From CAVRUF01 sp963716005 (lineage in GTDB: Bacteria; Actinomycetota; Thermoleophilia; Gaiellales; Gaiellaceae), in NCBI GenBank assembly GCA_963716005.1, contig OY970285.1, positions 682,001 through 746,000 on the forward strand: a stretch of 64,000 bases of DNA, read 5' to 3'. The translations under genes were made by a program, and so were the position numbers. Each line of letters starts with the position of its first letter. Position 1 is the stretch's first letter. Shown piece after piece: positions 26,387 to 32,911 of this stretch. The notes beneath the pieces are model-generated. The model did not search any database. It worked only from the letters and a program-made list of their open reading frames with translations, and was not told the DNA's origin.

Positions 26387-26973
26387 TCGGCCTCGTCGGC
26401 GGCACGGGCGACTTCGGCCAGGGGCTCGCGGCGCGCCTGCGCGCGGCGGGGGAGGATGTTGCGATCGGCTCCCGCAACCCGCAGGGCGAAGCGGTCGCGA
26501 ACGCCGAGGCTGCGTCCGCGGACGTCGTGTTCCTGTGCACTCCGCCCGGCGGAGTCGAGGCGACTGCGCGCGATCTCGCTGACGCAGCTGGCGGGGAGGA
26601 TCGTCGTGAGCGTCGCGGCGCCGGTCGGAGTCCGCGAGGGCAAGCCCTTCGCCGAGCCGGGCGAGCTTTCGCTGGCCGAGCTGGCTGCGCGCGCGCGCGC
26701 CCGAGGCTCGGATCGTCGCCGGGTTCACGACTCTGAGCGCCAAGGCACTCGCCGACATCGACCATCCGCTGGACGAGGACGTGCTGATCGCCGGCGACGA
26801 CGACGAGGCGAAGGCCGTCGTGGCCGGCGATCGCGGAGCGCGTCGTGACGGGCCGGGCGGTCGACGTGGGCCGGCTCGAGGTCGCGCGCTGGCTGGAGCC
26901 GTTCACCGCCGTCCTCGTCAGCACGAACATGCGCCACCGCGTGCGCAGCGGCGTCCGAATCACCGGCCTCTAG
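26383..26973 (+). CDS. npdG: NADPH:F420 oxidoreductase (three frameshifts)
   Basis: GTG 26383 overlaps the fbiA stop (GTGA). The first frame encodes the Rossmann motif IGLVGGTGDFGQGLAARL and a typical SRNPQGEA segment. Homology then moves to the next frame near 26578 (TQLAGRIVVSVAAPVGVREG), again in a GC dinucleotide run near 26695 (ARIVAGFTTLSAKALADIDH), and again near 26832 (GRAVDVGRLEVARWLEPF) to a TAG at 26971-26973. The assembled product, about 197 residues, matches F420-dependent NADP reductase, which passes hydride between F420 and NADP. As written the gene is broken; the fbiB start follows directly. Confidence 0.75.
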
Positions 26974-27663
26974 ATGGTCACGATCACGCCGCTCGAAGGG
27001 ATCCCCGAGGTGCGGCCGGGGGACGATCTCGCGGCGCTAATCGGCGACGCAGTCGAGCGCGCGGGCGGGCTCGGAAACCGGCGACATTGTGGTCGTCGCC
27101 CAGAAGGTCGTCTCCAAAGCCGAAGGGCGGATCGAGCCTGACCCGGGCGGAGTCGAGCTGGTGCTCCGCGAGGCCGCGGCGGTACGACGGCAGCGCGGCG
27201 ACTTCGTGATCGCCGAGACCGAGCACGGCTTCGTGTGCGCGAGCGCCGGGCGTCGACCGCTCGAACGCGCCGGACGAGGGCTGGGCCGTGCTCCTCCCGC
27301 GCGATCCCGACGCGTCGGCGCGCGGGCTGCGCGACGCGCTCGCGACCCGGTTCGGCGTCGCGCCGGCCGTGATCGTCAGCGACTCGTTCGGCCGTGCCTG
27401 GCGCGACGGCACGACCGACGTGGCCATCGGCGTCGCCGGCTTCGCGCCGCTGCTCGACCTGCGTGGTCAGACCGACGCTCGCGGCCGGGTGCTCGAAGGC
27501 GACGGTCATCGCGATCGCGGACGAGCTCGCCGGCGCGGCCGAGCTCGTCCTCGGCAAGGCGCGCAACGTCCCGGCCGCGCTCATCCGCGGTGTCGAGCTG
27601 CCGCCCGGCGACGGCACGGCGCGCGACCTCGTGATGCCGCCCGCCCGCGACCTGTTCCCGTAG
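26974..27663 (+). CDS. fbiB: F420-0:gamma-glutamyl ligase, CofE-type FbiB (three frameshifts)
   Basis: ATG 26974 immediately follows the npdG stop. The pieces in order are ITPLEGIPEVRPGDDLAALI, then DIVVVAQKVVSKAEGRI with GDFVIAETEHGFVCASAG, then AVLLPRDPDASARGLRDAL with APAVIVSDSFGRAWRDGTTD, and finally LAGAAELVLGKARNVPAALI to TAG 27661-27663. Frames change near 27072, 27250 and 27500, each explained by one extra G. The intact product is about 229 residues, the CofE ligase only, without the C-terminal FMN domain of mycobacterial FbiB. It adds glutamates to F420-0. Its stop codon forms the start of the next gene's -10 box. Confidence 0.78.
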
Positions 27664-27672
27664 GTTGGGCCG
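27661..27672 (+). promoter_or_regulatory. Leaderless -10 box built on the fbiB stop codon
   Basis: TAGGTT at 27661-27666 begins with the fbiB stop codon TAG and lies six bases before GTG 27673 of the DedA gene. The same arrangement recurs at 48519 and 51839. Confidence 0.55.
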
Positions 27673-28275
27673 GTGTTCGAGTCGCTCACCGACGCCGTTC
27701 TCGACTCGGGCTGGGTCTATCCTGGGATCTTCCTGGTCTCGGCGCTCGACGCGATCCTGCCGTTCGTCCCGAGCGAGACCACGGTCATCGGCGCCGGCGT
27801 CGCCGCGGCCAACGGCGACCTCACCCTCTGGCTGATCATCCTGACGGCGGCCGCAGGGGCGATCGTCGGCGACAACTGCTCGTACTGGATCGGACGCACG
27901 GCAGGTCATCGCATCGCCGAGCGGTTCTTCGGCGCCAAGCACCAGGAGCGGCTCGACCAGTTCGAGAGAACGCTGGCCGAACGTGGCGGGTACTTCATCA
28001 TCATCGGCCGGTTCATCCCGGGCGGACGCATCGTCGTCACGCTCGGTTCCGGCACGCTCGAGTACCCGTGGCGGCGGTTCATCTTCTACGACGTGATCGC
28101 CGGGCTCCTCTGGGCGAGCTACGCGGCGCTGCTCGGCTACTTCGGCGGCAAGGCGTTCGAGGAGAAGCCCGTGAAGGGCTTCCTGCTGGCGTTCGGCATC
28201 GCGCTGGCCGTCACCGGGCTGATCGAGGCGATCCGCTGGATCCGGAAGCGCCGTGCCGCCTCAGCCAGCGCCTAG
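27673..28275 (+). CDS. DedA-family membrane protein
   Basis: A 200-residue integral membrane protein of the DedA/SNARE-associated family: PGIFLVSALDAILPFVPSET, then GAIVGDNCSYWIGRTAGHRI, RGGYFIIIGRFIPGGRIVVT and RRFIFYDVIAGLLWASYAAL. The conserved Arg and Pro-Gly of the GRFIPGGR loop are present. Family members act as lipid scramblases or support proton-motive force and envelope integrity. It starts at a GTG six bases after the TAGGTT box. The stop interlocks with the opposing 53-residue gene in a CTAG. Confidence 0.9.
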   Translation: MFESLTDAVLDSGWVYPGIFLVSALDAILPFVPSETTVIGAGVAAANGDLTLWLIILTAAAGAIVGDNCSYWIGRTAGHRIAERFFGAKHQERLDQFERTLAERGGYFIIIGRFIPGGRIVVTLGSGTLEYPWRRFIFYDVIAGLLWASYAALLGYFGGKAFEEKPVKGFLLAFGIALAVTGLIEAIRWIRKRRAASASA

Positions 28276-28433
28276 TCGCAGCGGCAGACGGACTCGCCCA
28301 AATTGCGCCGCTCGAAGCGCAGGCCGCAGCGATGGCACGTCGGCGGGAGCTTGTGCGCGTAGACGAGCATTGCCCGGGCCACGGTGAGCCACGCGAAGAC
28401 GATGACGAGCGGGATCCAGACGTCCTGGCGCAT
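28272..28433 (-). CDS. 53-residue membrane-anchored zinc-ribbon protein
   Basis: A short minus-strand frame from ATG 28433 to a TAG at 28274-28272 encodes an N-terminal transmembrane helix (VWIPLVIVFAWLTVARAMLV) and a C-terminal cysteine cluster: PPTCHRCGLRF, then SVCRCD. The spacing CxxC-x13-CxC suggests a rubredoxin- or zinc-ribbon-like knuckle just outside the membrane on the cytoplasmic side. The exact CTAG interlock with the DedA stop supports it being a real gene. Function is unknown. Confidence 0.6.
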   Translation of the reverse strand: MRQDVWIPLVIVFAWLTVARAMLVYAHKLPPTCHRCGLRFERRNLGESVCRCD

Positions 28434-28531
28434 TGCTTTCGGTTATCGGCCGCGAAGCCCCGCGACTCTTAGGCCCCTTTTGCGGGCAAATCCGTCCCCA
28501 CCCGAAGGCCAGGTCGCGCTACGATGGCCCC

Positions 28532-28783
28532 ATGGGGATCTTCGCCGCAGCGCTCCTCACGATCACGGTTCTGCTGCTGCTCGGCGCGGAGTGGCCCCGG
28601 CTCTCGGCCCGCTTCGGCGCCGACGCGCGTGAATCACGCGCCCGCTCGCGCCGCAAGACCGAGCTGACGCTCATCGAGGGGGACGGCGAGGGAGACGACG
28701 ACGACTTCGCCCGCAGCGTCAGGCGCGACCTCGAGAACCTGCCGGTGCTCGGCGAGCACGACGACCGCTCGCACCGCCACTAG
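28532..28783 (+). CDS. Small single-pass membrane protein, acidic tail
   Basis: From ATG 28532, six bases after TACGAT (28520-28525), an 83-residue protein is encoded: an N-terminal membrane helix (FAAALLTITVLLLLGAEW), a basic segment (RESRARSRRKTELTLI) and a strongly acidic and then His-rich tail (GDGEGDDDDFARS). I do not recognise the family. The -10 box at leaderless distance is the main support for this start. Confidence 0.55.
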   Translation: MGIFAAALLTITVLLLLGAEWPRLSARFGADARESRARSRRKTELTLIEGDGEGDDDDFARSVRRDLENLPVLGEHDDRSHRH

Positions 28784-28818
28784 GCGCCCTCACCACGCCG
28801 CTAGACTCAGGCGACCGC

Positions 28819-28902
28819 GCGGATGTGGCGGAATTGGTAGACGCGCACGGTTCAGGTCCGTGTGGGCTTCGGCTCGTGGAGGTTCAAGTCCTCTCATCCG
28901 CA
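28819..28902 (+). tRNA. tRNA-Leu (anticodon CAG)
   Basis: The 84-base sequence folds as a class II tRNA: acceptor GCGGATG (28819-28825) with CATCCGC (28895-28901), D-arm GGCGGAATTGGTAGACGC, anticodon stem CACGG/CCGTG with loop TTCAGGT giving anticodon CAG, a long variable arm with a TTCG loop, and TPsiC arm GAGGTTCAAGTCCTC. Discriminator is A, as expected for leucine. CCA is not encoded. TAGACT at 28802-28807 is a suitable -10 box. Confidence 0.95.
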
Positions 28903-28919
28903 CCTAGCAGATTGGCTCC

Positions 28920-30179
28920 ATGTACCTCGTGAACCGGACCCGGGCGGCGGCCGACCGTCTGACCGCGCGCCTGGCGCTCGTCGGTGCGGATCCCCGCGAC
29001 GACGACGACCTGCGCGCGCGAAAGGCGCTGCTCGTCCAGATCTCGGTGCTGATCCTGCCGGTGGCGGCGCTGTGGGGCGCCCTGTACCTCGCATTCGGAT
29101 CGCTCGTCGGCCTCGTGCCCCTCGTGTACTTCGCCGTCCTGCTCGGGGCGATCTTCGTCTTTTCGCGTACGCGGAACTTCCCGTGGCTGCTCCGCGTCGG
29201 CCAGGTCGACATCCTGCTCGCCCCGACGCTGTCGATGATCCCGCTGGGCGGATTCCTCGCCGCGGGCGGCGTCGGCCTGTGGGGGATCCTCGCGCCGCTC
29301 GGAGCGCTCGTGTTCAGCGCCGTGAGGTCGGCGATGCGCTGGTACGTCGCGTTCGTGGTCGTGTTCCTCTGCTCGGGGTTCGCCGGCGAGCTCATCGACC
29401 CCATCGAACCGCCGATCCCCACCTGGTTCACGAGCACGATGCTCGCCCTGAACATCGCGGTCTGCGGCGCTATCGTCTTCACGCTGCTGGCCGTGTTCGC
29501 CGCCCAGCGCCGCGATGCGCTGGCAGCGCTCCAAGTGGAGCAGGCCAAGTCCGAAAACCTGCTGCTCAACATCCTGCCGAGCACGATCGTCGAGAGGCTC
29601 AAGGCCCAGACCCGGCCGATCGCGGACCAGTTCGATTCCACTTCGATCCTGTTCGCCGACGTCGTCGACTTCACGCCGTGGTCGGAGCTGCGTACGCCTG
29701 CCGACGTGGTCGGCTGCCTCGATCGGCTGTTCAGCCACTTCGACACGCTCGCGGAGCGGCACGGGCTCGAGAAGATCAAAACGATTGGGGACAGCTACAT
29801 GGTCGCGGCGGGCGTCCCCACGCCACGCCCGGACCATGCTCGCGCGCTTGCGCTCATGGGACTCGACATGCTCGAGGCGATGCAGGCGAACGACGATGTC
29901 GGACGCCTCGGTCTCGAGCTGCGAGTCGGCATCAACTCCGGCCCGGTCGTGGCCGGCGTGATCGGCCGGAAGCGCTTCCTCTACGACCTCTGGGGCGACG
30001 CCGTGAACACGGCTAGCCGCATGGAGTCCTACGGCACCCCGGGACGGATCCAGACCGCCCGGGCCACGTACGAGCTGCTCGCCGACGAGTTCGAGTTCGA
30101 GCCTCGCGGGACGATCTCGGTCAAGGGGAAGGGCGAGGTCGAGGCGTGGTACCTCCTCGGCCTGCGTCCGGAGAGCTAG
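28920..30179 (+). CDS. Membrane-bound class III adenylate/guanylate cyclase
   Basis: The 419-residue protein has about six transmembrane helices (residues 38-205), a short coiled segment (AALQVEQAKSENLLLNILPS) and a C-terminal class III cyclase domain: SILFADVVDFTPWSE with metal-binding Asp, KIKTIGDSYMVAAGVPTP with the substrate Lys, and GPVVAGVIGRKRFLYDLWGD followed by AVNTASRME. The Lys and Asp pair favours ATP, so it probably makes cAMP. It starts 17 bases after tRNA-Leu and could be read through from it. The stop interlocks with bcp in a CTAG. Confidence 0.88.
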   Translation: MYLVNRTRAAADRLTARLALVGADPRDDDDLRARKALLVQISVLILPVAALWGALYLAFGSLVGLVPLVYFAVLLGAIFVFSRTRNFPWLLRVGQVDILLAPTLSMIPLGGFLAAGGVGLWGILAPLGALVFSAVRSAMRWYVAFVVVFLCSGFAGELIDPIEPPIPTWFTSTMLALNIAVCGAIVFTLLAVFAAQRRDALAALQVEQAKSENLLLNILPSTIVERLKAQTRPIADQFDSTSILFADVVDFTPWSELRTPADVVGCLDRLFSHFDTLAERHGLEKIKTIGDSYMVAAGVPTPRPDHARALALMGLDMLEAMQANDDVGRLGLELRVGINSGPVVAGVIGRKRFLYDLWGDAVNTASRMESYGTPGRIQTARATYELLADEFEFEPRGTISVKGKGEVEAWYLLGLRPES

Positions 30180-30628
30180 AGCACCGCGAGCACTTGTTCG
30201 GGATGCCCGTCAGGCTTCACGCCGCGCATCGCCTTCACGACCGTCCCGTCGGGACCGATCACGAACGTCGAGCGGTGGATGCCGAGCGAAAGCCTCCCGT
30301 ACATCTTCTTCTCGCGCCAGACGCCGTAGGCCTTCGCAACCTCCTTGTCCGGGTCGGACAGGAGCGTGAACGGAAGCTCGTACTTGTTGCGGAACTTCAC
30401 GTGCGATGCCTCGCCGTCGGGGCTCACGCCGAGGATGACCGCGCCGCGCTCCTTGAACTCCGAATACGCGTCGCGGAACTGGCAGGCCTCCTTGGTACAG
30501 CCAGGGGTATCGTCCTTCGGGTAAAAGAACAGGACGACCGAGCTGCCGCGGAAGTCGGACAGCTTCACCTTCTCGCCCGTGTCCGAGGCGAGCTCGAAGT
30601 CCGGCGCCGGCTGTCCCGCTTCGACCAT
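30176..30628 (-). CDS. bcp: Thioredoxin-dependent peroxiredoxin (Bcp/PrxQ)
   Basis: A 150-residue thiol peroxidase. The peroxidatic cysteine lies in FFYPKDDTPGCTKEACQFRD, and the resolving Cys five residues later is kept. SPDGEASHVKFRNKYELPFT and STFVIGPDGTVVKAM complete the PrxQ pattern. It reduces hydrogen and organic peroxides in the cytoplasm. ATG 30628 is seven bases after TAGACT on the minus strand, so probably leaderless. Confidence 0.93.
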   Translation of the reverse strand: MVEAGQPAPDFELASDTGEKVKLSDFRGSSVVLFFYPKDDTPGCTKEACQFRDAYSEFKERGAVILGVSPDGEASHVKFRNKYELPFTLLSDPDKEVAKAYGVWREKKMYGRLSLGIHRSTFVIGPDGTVVKAMRGVKPDGHPEQVLAVL

Positions 30629-30666
30629 GCGGCCGAGTCTAGAGGCTGGGCGGTACGCTCCGGCGC

Positions 30667-31023
30667 ATGCTCGAACTGCACGCCTGGAACGCGATCCTCG
30701 TGATCGCCGCCGACGCCCTCGCGGCGGGCTGGGGCTTCTACTACGTGATCCGCGAGCGGACGCCGAACCGCCTCTACGCGCACGTCCTCGCGGCGGCGCA
30801 GGCGATCGTGATCGCGCAGGTTGCGCTCGGCCTCCTGCTCCTCTCGGACGACCTGCGCGCGACCGACCAGCTCCACTACCTCTACGGAACGCTCTCGCTC
30901 GCGGTCGTGCTCTCGCCCTGGATCTACGCACCGCCGGTGCCGGCCAAGCGGCTCGCCTGGTTCTCCGGTGCCGCCCTCATCGCGGGGGCGCTCGCCGTCC
31001 GCGCCTACGCGACGTCTAGCTGA
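30667..31023 (+). CDS. Conserved four-helix membrane protein
   Basis: A 118-residue protein with four predicted membrane helices (NAILVIAADALAAGWGFYYV; VLAAAQAIVIAQVALGLLLL; YLYGTLSLAVVLSPWIYA; SGAALIAGALAVRAY). The His and Tyr pair in LHYLYGTLSL resembles heme-coordinating patches but this is not proof. TACGCT lies seven bases before the ATG. Its stop overlaps the start of the next membrane gene (TGATG), so the two are a coupled pair. I do not recognise the family. Confidence 0.65.
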   Translation: MLELHAWNAILVIAADALAAGWGFYYVIRERTPNRLYAHVLAAAQAIVIAQVALGLLLLSDDLRATDQLHYLYGTLSLAVVLSPWIYAPPVPAKRLAWFSGAALIAGALAVRAYATSS

Positions 31024-31415
31024 TGGACTGGAACCCTCGCACCAACCCGACGCTGCGCGGCGCGCTGATCATCGTCGCCGTCGCGGCGATCATCACCGCC
31101 TCGGGAACCGCCGGCGACATCGGGCTCGCGCTCGTGCTGCTCGTACTGCAGATCGCGTTCGCCGTCGTTCTCGCGATCGTCCTCTACCGGCTCTGGCGCA
31201 CGTACCGCGGGGAGATCGGCCTGTGGTCGCTGCGCGCGCGGGTCGTCTTCTACGGAGCGGCCGCGGTCATCTTCGCGAACCTGATCGGCTCGTTTCTCCC
31301 GAGGGTGAACTACCCCTCGAACGGGCTCGAGGCGCTCGTGTTCTTCGTCGTCCTCGGCGCCTGCGGATTCGCCATGTGGCGCGTCTGGCAGGACCAGCAC
31401 ACGTACGGCTACTGA
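31023..31415 (+). CDS. Conserved membrane protein, coupled to the preceding gene
   Basis: A 130-residue protein with about four helices (GALIIVAVAAIITASG; GLALVLLVLQIAFAVVLAIV; VVFYGAAAVIFANLIGSFL; LEALVFFVVLGACGFAMW). ATG 31023 overlaps the previous stop by one base. The C-terminal RVWQDQHTYGY is polar. The 3' end overlaps the opposing hemQ gene by seven bases. The pair may form a small membrane complex; no function is inferred. Confidence 0.65.
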   Translation: MDWNPRTNPTLRGALIIVAVAAIITASGTAGDIGLALVLLVLQIAFAVVLAIVLYRLWRTYRGEIGLWSLRARVVFYGAAAVIFANLIGSFLPRVNYPSNGLEALVFFVVLGACGFAMWRVWQDQHTYGY

Positions 31416-32125
31416 GCTGTCCCGATGCGGGCGTTCGCGCCGTCGAGCGAGTCGAGGATCTCGCGTATGGGCACCGCCTCGCCGACGAAGATCGGCGTGT
31501 CGCGCTCCGTGTACTTGCTCGCCTCGGTCTCGCGGAGCGTCATCATCAGCTCGAGGAAGTCCGACGGCGCCTCGCACTCGAAGGCCGTCATGAACTCCTG
31601 GTCGTCGATCCCGAAGGAGTAGGTCGTGTGGTTCGTGATCGTGGGGAACGTCGCGCCGACTTCGGCGTGCTCGCGCATCGCCCGGCCGCGATCCTCCATG
31701 GACAGCGCGTACCAGGGGCGGATCTTCACGAAGGGATAGACGACGAGGTACGGCGCCCCGCGTGGGATGACCCGGCGCGGCGGCCGGCGCGGATCGCGCT
31801 CGAAGTACTTCGACGGGCGCGTGGCCGCGAGGTAGGAGTAGGGCGTCTCGAGCCAGCCCGCCAGCGGCGTTCCGTTCAGGTCGGTCGTGAGCTCGCGGAG
31901 ATCCTCGAACCGCTCGGTCAGCTTCCAGACCATGAAGTCGGCCTCGGGCCGGACGCCGACGAGGCTGTAGGTGTGGATGCCCATCCGCTCGGCCCAGGCC
32001 TCGGTCACCTCGGCGAAGGCCTCCTTGCCCGCGTTGCGCTCTTCGACCGGGAGGCGGCGCCAGGCCGGATCGAGGCGGTAGAGCGTGTACGCGATGTACT
32101 GGTCGGCGGGGATCTCGGCGGCCAC
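31409..32125 (-). CDS. hemQ: Coproheme decarboxylase (HemQ/ChdC, chlorite-dismutase family)
   Basis: The 238-residue protein belongs to the HemQ branch of the chlorite dismutase family, which decarboxylates coproheme to heme b in the actinobacterial and firmicute route. Key segments are LVVYPFVKIRPWYALS and NHTTYSFGIDDQEFMTAFE with the proximal His, plus the RPSKYFERD and EASKYTERDTPIF family motifs. The GTG at 32125 is chosen over TTG/ATG-like positions upstream because TACGAT lies exactly six bases before it. HemA and HemL are about 29 kb away in the same window. Confidence 0.9.
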   Translation of the reverse strand: MAAEIPADQYIAYTLYRLDPAWRRLPVEERNAGKEAFAEVTEAWAERMGIHTYSLVGVRPEADFMVWKLTERFEDLRELTTDLNGTPLAGWLETPYSYLAATRPSKYFERDPRRPPRRVIPRGAPYLVVYPFVKIRPWYALSMEDRGRAMREHAEVGATFPTITNHTTYSFGIDDQEFMTAFECEAPSDFLELMMTLRETEASKYTERDTPIFVGEAVPIREILDSLDGANARIGTAQ

Positions 32126-32159
32126 GGGAAAATCGTAACCGTCTCGTTCGTCGCTCGGC

Positions 32160-32240
32160 ACGTCATGTGCGGATTTCGCGCCTACGCTCGGTGATGGAGG
32201 CGTGCCCGTCCGGCGGGCAGGGCGGGCGCGCCCCTCCGCT
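32160..32240 (+). repeat. Possible promoter/stem-loop module, copy G
   Basis: The 11-mer GTGCGGATTTC (32167-32177) is shared with copy A in the same register. It sits in a 17-base spacer (32166-32182) between ACGTCA and TACGCT (32183-32188), and a GGCGGGCAGGGCGGGC run follows. The upstream GTGCCAGA flank is missing, so this is a partial or degenerate copy. It lies between hemQ and the GrpB-family gene and could drive the latter. Confidence 0.35.
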
Positions 32241-32252
32241 TACGATTGCCGC

Positions 32253-32858
32253 GTGCGCGTGGAGCTTGCCGATCCGGATCCGTCGTGGTCGGCGCGTGCC
32301 GCCGAGGAGGCCGCGCTCGTGCGCGAGGCGCTCGGCGCGGTCGTGGTCGAACACATCGGCTCGACGGCGGTACCGGGGCTCATGGCGAAGCCGATCCTGG
32401 ATCTGCTCGCGGGCTTGGATCCGCTCGACGTGGCTCCAGGTGTGACCGCGATGGAAGCGCTCGGCTACGAGTACCTCGGCGAGTACGGGATTCCCGGGCG
32501 CGAGTTCTTCCGCAAGGGCGGGGACGCCCGGACGCATCACGTTCATGCCGTCGAGCTCGGCGGGCCGCAGTGGACGCGGCATGTGGCGTTCCGTGACTAC
32601 CTGCGAGCGCATCCGGACGAGGCGGCCCGCTACGGCGCGGCCAAGCGCGCCGCGGCGACCGCGGTCGACGGCGACTGGGAGGCGTACTCGGACGCCAAGG
32701 ACACGGCCGTCGAGGAGATCGAAGCCGCGAGCCCTCGCCTGGGCCGCGGAGAATTGATCCACTTTCGGAACAGACACGTGACCCCGCATGCCGTAGGTTT
32801 TTCGGTGGGCGGCGGGTGGAGAATCTCCCCACCCTGGGTGGGGCGCTTGGACCCTTAG
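32253..32858 (+). CDS. GrpB/nucleotidyltransferase-like protein with element-derived tail
   Basis: The first 165 residues match the GrpB (UPF0157) family: VVVEHIGSTAVPGLMAKPIL, THHVHAVELGGPQWTRHVAF, FRDYLRAHPDEAARYGAAK and DGDWEAYSDAKDTAVEEIEA. Such proteins adopt a nucleotidyltransferase fold with unknown substrate. Homology ends near residue 168; the last 33 residues (starting GELIHFRNRHVTPHAV) are translated from dispersed module copy E and look unlike protein. The GTG start follows TACGAT (32241-32246) by six bases. At 201 residues it is about 30 longer than usual, consistent with insertion of the element over the original stop. Confidence 0.78.
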   Translation: MRVELADPDPSWSARAAEEAALVREALGAVVVEHIGSTAVPGLMAKPILDLLAGLDPLDVAPGVTAMEALGYEYLGEYGIPGREFFRKGGDARTHHVHAVELGGPQWTRHVAFRDYLRAHPDEAARYGAAKRAAATAVDGDWEAYSDAKDTAVEEIEAASPRLGRGELIHFRNRHVTPHAVGFSVGGGWRISPPWVGRLDP

Positions 32859-32860
32859 CT
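32758..32860 (+). repeat. Dispersed promoter/stem-loop module, copy E (uvrC leader)
   Basis: TTTCGGAACAGACACGTG resembles copy B (TTTCGTGCCAGACACGTG) at 15 of 18 positions. CAGACA (32771-32776), a 17-base spacer and TAGGTT (32794-32799) form the promoter-like core. Downstream, GGGTGGAGA can pair with TCCCCACCC, and that second arm can instead pair with a following GGGTGGGG, so two mutually exclusive stems are possible. The module overlaps the end of the GrpB-family frame and points into uvrC, whose ATG is about 105 bases past the expected transcription start. Confidence 0.6.
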
Positions 32861-32911
32861 ACGCGCAAGACCGAGAGGCGGCGTAAGGGCGCGCGGCTAC
32901 GCTCCAAGGGC

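Noticed and set aside
32194..32450. ATG-initiated frame five bases after TACGCT in copy G
   Set aside because: The frame overlaps the GrpB gene out of register and its product is Arg-rich without motifs; GTG 32253 has its own TACGAT box.
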